From: Jimgerdemannia flammicorona
Lineage: Eukaryota > Mucoromycota > Endogonomycetes > Endogonales > Endogonaceae
DNA length: 12,128 bases
NCBI GenBank assembly: GCA_003990745.1
Contig: RBNI01005792.1
Span: 1 to 12,128, forward strand
Reading direction: 5' to 3'
The position numbers were made by a program, and so were the translations under genes. The notes under the pieces are model-generated. The model saw only the letters and a program-made list of their open reading frames with translations. It had not been told where the DNA came from and did no database searches. This document shows positions 8,545-12,128 of this stretch, in pieces; position 1 is the stretch's first letter; each line of letters begins with the position of its first letter.

Positions 8545-9240
8545 ATGAACAGTACAACTAACATTTTCTCTCTCAATGTGAATGGACTTCGGGGAATTGG
8601 GAGGTGTAAGAACATTTTTACATGGCTAAAGGGATTGGAGGCTGATCTCTTTCTATTGCAGGATGTAAGGTGCAAGGATGAGGATGATCAGGTAGAATGG
8701 ACTAGGGAATGGGACGGAGCTGCTGCTTGGTTCGGAAAGGTGGTGATTCTGGTAAAAAAGGGTAGAGGCGATTTGGAGGGAATCAGGAGCTGGGGAGATC
8801 ACTTGGTCTGGGGTGAATGGCACTGGCTAGGGTGGGAATCAGTGAGGGTGGGCTCTTGTTATTGTCTGGCAGCTAGGGGAGAGAGGATTGCATGGATTCA
8901 GGATCTGCTGGAGGAGGGCGTTCTATTGGAGGAGAGGATTGATGTCCTTGGTGGTGATTTTAACATGGTTTGAGATGTGCGCCTGGATAGAACTGATGGA
9001 GGGAGAAATGCCGGTGGGAGGAGTGGCAGTCTGGATGCGTGGGAGGAGGTAGAGAACCTTAGCTCATTAGGGGATATAGGACGAATGTGGTGGGGTGACT
9101 CCAGGGTCTACACACACTGGGTGAATGGCCTGGGGACTAGGATAGACTGGATTCTGACTGCGGAATATTGGGGCACAGATGTCTGGAAGGCTTTAGAGGT
9201 GGTGTGGTGCCCATGGTCTGATCACTGGGGACTGTTCGGG
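8545..9240 (+). other. APE-like endonuclease domain within ORF2
   Basis: Residues 1-232 of ORF2 carry the exonuclease-endonuclease-phosphatase fold motifs in order: Asn in SLNVNGL (about residue 10), the metal-ligand position as Asp in LLQDVRC (about 38), DFN in GGDFNMV (about 139), Asp in RIDWIL (about 199) and SDH near 228. The DFN motif is followed at once by a TGA (8971). The Glu-to-Asp change at the metal site is unusual for the family and may be damage or a lineage variant; copy A lacks this region, so it cannot be compared here. Confidence 0.82.
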
Positions 9241-11712
9241 CAGGGGCAGTTTGGGGGGAGTGGAGATGGACCCGGACATTGGCGCCTTAACTCCTCCCTG
9301 CTGGCTGAGAAAGGGTTGTAGGATTCATGGGTAGAGGACATCCAGACGAAGGTTCTACTCTGGAGGCAGGAGGGTTTTTCAGTGGCCGTCCGTTGGTTGA
9401 GGTTAAAGGAGGCTGCGAGGGCCTATTGGGGTGGGGCTGGTAGAGAGGCAGAGAGACAGAGGAGGAGGAGATTATAGTATGCTTCTAATCGGCTGAGAGG
9501 ATTGCAGTTGGAGTGGGCTGATTTGCTTACAACTGATGAGGTGGAGGATTGGAGGTTAGCAAGGGCGAAATTGGAAGTTGTGGAATTACAACAGGTGTTG
9601 AGAGAGGAGGAAGAGACTCATATGCGAGGAATGGTGGCCAGACTAAGGTGACAGGGGCTTGACGAGGAAGAGAGGCCTACTAGGTACTTGTCTAGGCTCC
9701 TCAAAGCCAGGCGGGTGAGACATCGGTGGGAGGGGGTCTTTGATGCTGAGGGAGAATTGGTACATGGTACACAGCAGATCCTTGGAGTTTTGAAGGCAAA
9801 TTGGCGGGGTCTGTGGAGTGAGGAGGAAGGGGGTGCTGATGATGTGGAGATTGGTGATGCACTGGAGGAGTGGGAACCACCGGTGGTTGAGGGTCTAGGG
9901 GACTTAGTCTTGCCAGTCCAGGAGGAGGAGATTCAAGGAGTCCTGGCGGCGACTAAGCTGGGTACAGCGCCAGGGGAGGATGGGTTACCGTGGGACTTCT
10001 GGAAGAAGATGGCGACAGTTCCTGGAATGCTGGGGGAGATGGCTGCACTCTGTGACTATGTTCTTCTGAATGGAGTGTGGGTTGGCGAACAGGACTTAGG
10101 GCTGGTGGCCCTGCTTTACAAAGATAAGGGCAGACGTGAAGATTGGAAGAACTGGAGGCCGATCATGCTTCTGGATATGGATCGGAAGTTGGTGACTAAG
10201 GTGATTGTTGCGAGGCTACAGAAGGTTGCTCAGCAGGTGCTGGGGGAGGAACAGCGGGGCTTTGTAGGAGGTAGACTCATTAGAGATGGAACTGCCTGGG
10301 TGCATGGCATTATTGAAGGAGCCCGGGCCTGCGGCCTGGATGGCAGACTGGTTTTCTTGGACCAGGAGAAGGCATATGACTGTGTTCAGCGGGTCTGGCT
10401 GGGCAAGGTGCTGGACAGAATTGGTGTTCCCCCACAGTTTAGGGCCTCTATGTTGAGTTTGTTGGAAAAGAGTAGAGCAGTGCTGATGTGTAATGGTCAC
10501 AGGGGTTTGGCGTTCCCCTTGGGGAGGGGAGTTCCTCAAGGGGATCCACTGTCCCCTATCCTATATGCCCTCTCCTTGGAACCTCTGATGGATAGGATCC
10601 ATAGGAGGGTGGCTGGGCTCTCGGTGTATGGTGTGGAGTGGAAGGTGGGGGCCTTTGCAGATAATATGGTGGTTGGACTTGGATCGGTAGCAGATGTGGA
10701 GGCCCTTCGAGAAACAGTGGAGTGGTATGAAGTGCACTCGGGAGCAAAGCTCAACTGGCATAAGTGTGAAACGATGGTGCTGGGGAATGGGCTAGTGGGA
10801 GGAGATGTCATTGGAACAATTGTCCCCACAGGAGAGGTGGTGCGGTATCTTGGTATCTTCCTCTCTGTATATGGATCAGTCCTGCCACAGACATGGTGGG
10901 AGAGGAGGGTGGACATTTGGGGGGAGGCTCTAAAAAGTTGGGGGGGTCGCCACATCTCCCTGGCGGGGCAGGTGGTGATTCTGAATGTATACTGGTTCCC
11001 CAAGCTGTGGTATGTGGCATATCACTTAGACTTTCCTGCTTGGGTGGTGAAGAGGTTGATGAAACTGGCTAGGGATTGGATTTGGGCAGGCAGAAGGGCC
11101 CAGATTAGTTGGGATACCCTTGTGGAGCCAGTGCTTCGGGGAGGCCTGGGCCTTGTTGATCTCCCTAAGTGCCTACACTGCCTGCGAGCTTGGTGGTTGA
11201 GAAGGGCTGTGGAGCTACAGGGTGGAGGTTGGGTACCATTGATGGAGAAGGTGTGGGAGATAAGGGTCTCCCCCCGGGGGTCCTCAGGGGATCTGCTCTC
11301 TTTGGTGGGGCTGAATGGAAGTCGCCGGCTATGATATAAGGGCTTCTGGTGGGGAGTGGTCGATGGAGCTCACAGGATAGGCCTGCACTGGCGTGGTAAT
11401 AAGGGGGAGGTGGTATGGGGTCCAGCTATGTGGAAATGGGACTGTTTGCTTCTAGGGGGAGTTCCACTCGCTGAGTTTGACATTGGAGATGGCATAGAAT
11501 GTCAGCGGCGAATTGGCCAGGATCTTTGGCCAAGTAGTTGGCAGATGGTAAGGATTGAAGAGGAGTGGGACTGGGCAGGAATCTGGTCTTGGAGTACTGA
11601 GGTGAGGCGGTGGCTTCCTCCGAAGTACTGGGTAGTATGGTGGCGAATGTTGCAGAGGAATGTTATGTTGAACTTCCGTGCTGGGCATCTGGTGGATGGT
11701 AGTCAGTTGGAC

Positions 11713-11784
11713 TGTGAGGAGTGTTATAATGTTGGGCAGGTTGGGGGATTCGTACAAATGCCGGAACATTGGCTGGGGGAATGT
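11713..11784 (+). other. C-terminal CCHC zinc motif of LINE ORF2
   Basis: Cys codons at 11713-11715 and 11722-11724, His at 11767-11769 and Cys at 11782-11784 give CX2CX14HX4C, then GDFW. A zinc motif of this kind after the RT domain, ending in a hydrophobic/Trp tail, is common at the C-terminus of L1-like and other LINE ORF2 proteins. It lies in an uninterrupted frame, so this part of ORF2 is intact. There is no sign of the DGS-type motifs of an RNase H domain between the RT and this site. Confidence 0.7.
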
Positions 11785-12128
11785 GAGGTGTTGGGGGATT
11801 TTTGGATAGCTATAGGGGATCGGCTTGGGGTTAAAAGGAGGCCAGATGGCGAGAGGGGTCGCTGGGATGATTTGGCATCAAGAATTGTGGGGGGTGTCAG
11901 CAATAGGTGGCTTACTGTAGAGTGGGTTGTAGCAGTGTGGGTGGGATTGGCTGGACATTGGCTCTATGTTTTTGAGGAGGGACGATGGATAGGGATACAG
12001 GAGAAACTATTGCAATGGGAGGAGTTAGTAGTGGATCTGCTAATGGGGTGGTGGGTGGGATGGGGGCCACAAGGTGGGTGTCGCTGCCATCTGGTGGAAG
12101 AGATATGTGAACAGAGTGGGGGGAGGGT

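Larger units (their letters stand above)
6405..12128 (+). mobile_element. LINE copy B: APE-type non-LTR retrotransposon, 5'-complete, 3' end beyond window
   Basis: This is a two-ORF LINE: ORF1 with an RRM-like nucleic-acid-binding domain and ORF2 with an APE-like endonuclease, reverse transcriptase and a C-terminal zinc motif. It starts with the same 5' terminal sequence as copy A, which implies a full-length 5' end rather than the usual truncation. The flanking base-pairs left of 6405 are copy A ORF2, so B appears inserted into A. No RNase H motif is visible in the part of ORF2 present. The coding strand is strikingly G- and purine-rich. Damage is modest: one frameshift, one stop in ORF1 and five stops in ORF2. 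That makes it the youngest of the three elements. The poly-A or repeat tail and the target-site duplication lie outside the window. Confidence 0.9.
8545..12128 (+). pseudogene. LINE B ORF2: APE endonuclease and reverse transcriptase, five nonsense codons, 3' partial
   Basis: One frame runs from 8545 to the window end with stops only at 8971 (TGA), 9319 (TAG), 9475 (TAG), 9649 (TGA) and 11332 (TGA), and no frameshift. ATG at 8545 directly precedes the endonuclease; an ATG at 8500 would overlap ORF1. Endonuclease (about 8560-9240): SLNVNGL, LLQDVRC (usual catalytic Glu is Asp), GGDFNMV, RIDWIL and SDHWGL. RT (about 9900-10960): APGEDGLPWDFWKKM, LLYKDKGRREDWKNWRP, FLDQEKAYD (Asp 10360-10362), VPQGDPLSPILYALSLEP, AFADNMVVG and VVRYLGIFL. 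FADD reads FADN: the second metal-binding Asp is Asn (10663-10665). After 11335 the frame is open and Trp-rich, with a CX2CX14HX4C site. In active LINEs this protein nicks the target and copies the RNA there; this copy should be inactive. Confidence 0.9.

Noticed and set aside
8971..11334. TGA read as Trp, as in fungal mitochondria, to give an intact ORF2.
   Set aside because: Trp is encoded by TGG throughout both LINE copies, two of the five interruptions are TAG, and the element carries nuclear LINE features beside a RIP-like relic.
1..12128. tRNA, rRNA, CRISPR, bacterial promoter or terminator features, or a novel defence system.
   Set aside because: No cloverleaf, spaced direct repeats or operon layout was seen; every interpretable stretch belongs to retroelements.

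Overview
The window is a stack of dead or dying retroelements from what is most likely a filamentous fungus. No host gene, RNA gene, CRISPR array or bacterial feature can be supported. The fungal reading rests on two things: an APE-type LINE with an RRM-like ORF1, and a Ty1/copia element eroded by C:G-to-T:A transitions in the style of repeat-induced point mutation (RIP), which is best known in Pezizomycotina. The species cannot be named from the sequence.

Layout. (1) 1-782: balanced-composition, CpG-containing DNA with a broken plus-strand reading frame for a polar, acidic, proline-bearing polypeptide. It may be a polyprotein linker and is not securely identified. (2) 783-4545: a minus-strand Ty1/copia relic, very rich in A, T and TpA. 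It runs right to left as gag (4381-4545), gag zinc knuckle (4126-4167), protease (about 3865), integrase (2942-3359), reverse transcriptase and RNase H (1619 down to 783). Most of its diagnostic residues have been erased by G-to-A changes in the coding sense. (3) 4546 to about 6404: LINE copy A on the plus strand. It has a 5' end, a short piece of ORF1, a deletion of about 2.8 kb, then the reverse-transcriptase part of ORF2 with many stops and at least two frameshifts. (4) About 6405 to 12128: LINE copy B on the plus strand, a younger and longer relative of A. It carries a 5' leader, ORF1 (6487-8513) and ORF2 (8545 to beyond the window end).

The junctions suggest nesting. Copia gag reads up to base 4545, and LINE A begins at the next base. 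The ORF2 homology of A stops at about 6400, and LINE B begins there with the same 5' terminal sequence that opens A. The simplest history is copia first, then A inserted into copia, then B inserted into A. The degree of decay follows that order. The missing parts of A and of copia gag should lie to the right of this window.

How the genes would have worked. The LINE would make an ORF1 RNA-binding protein and an ORF2 endonuclease/reverse transcriptase for target-primed reverse transcription. The copia element would make a Gag-Pol polyprotein in the order PR-IN-RT-RH. Neither is functional here. LINE B keeps ORF2 in one frame for about 3.6 kb but has five nonsense codons and an Asp-to-Asn change in the polymerase FADD box. 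That same change is present in copy A.
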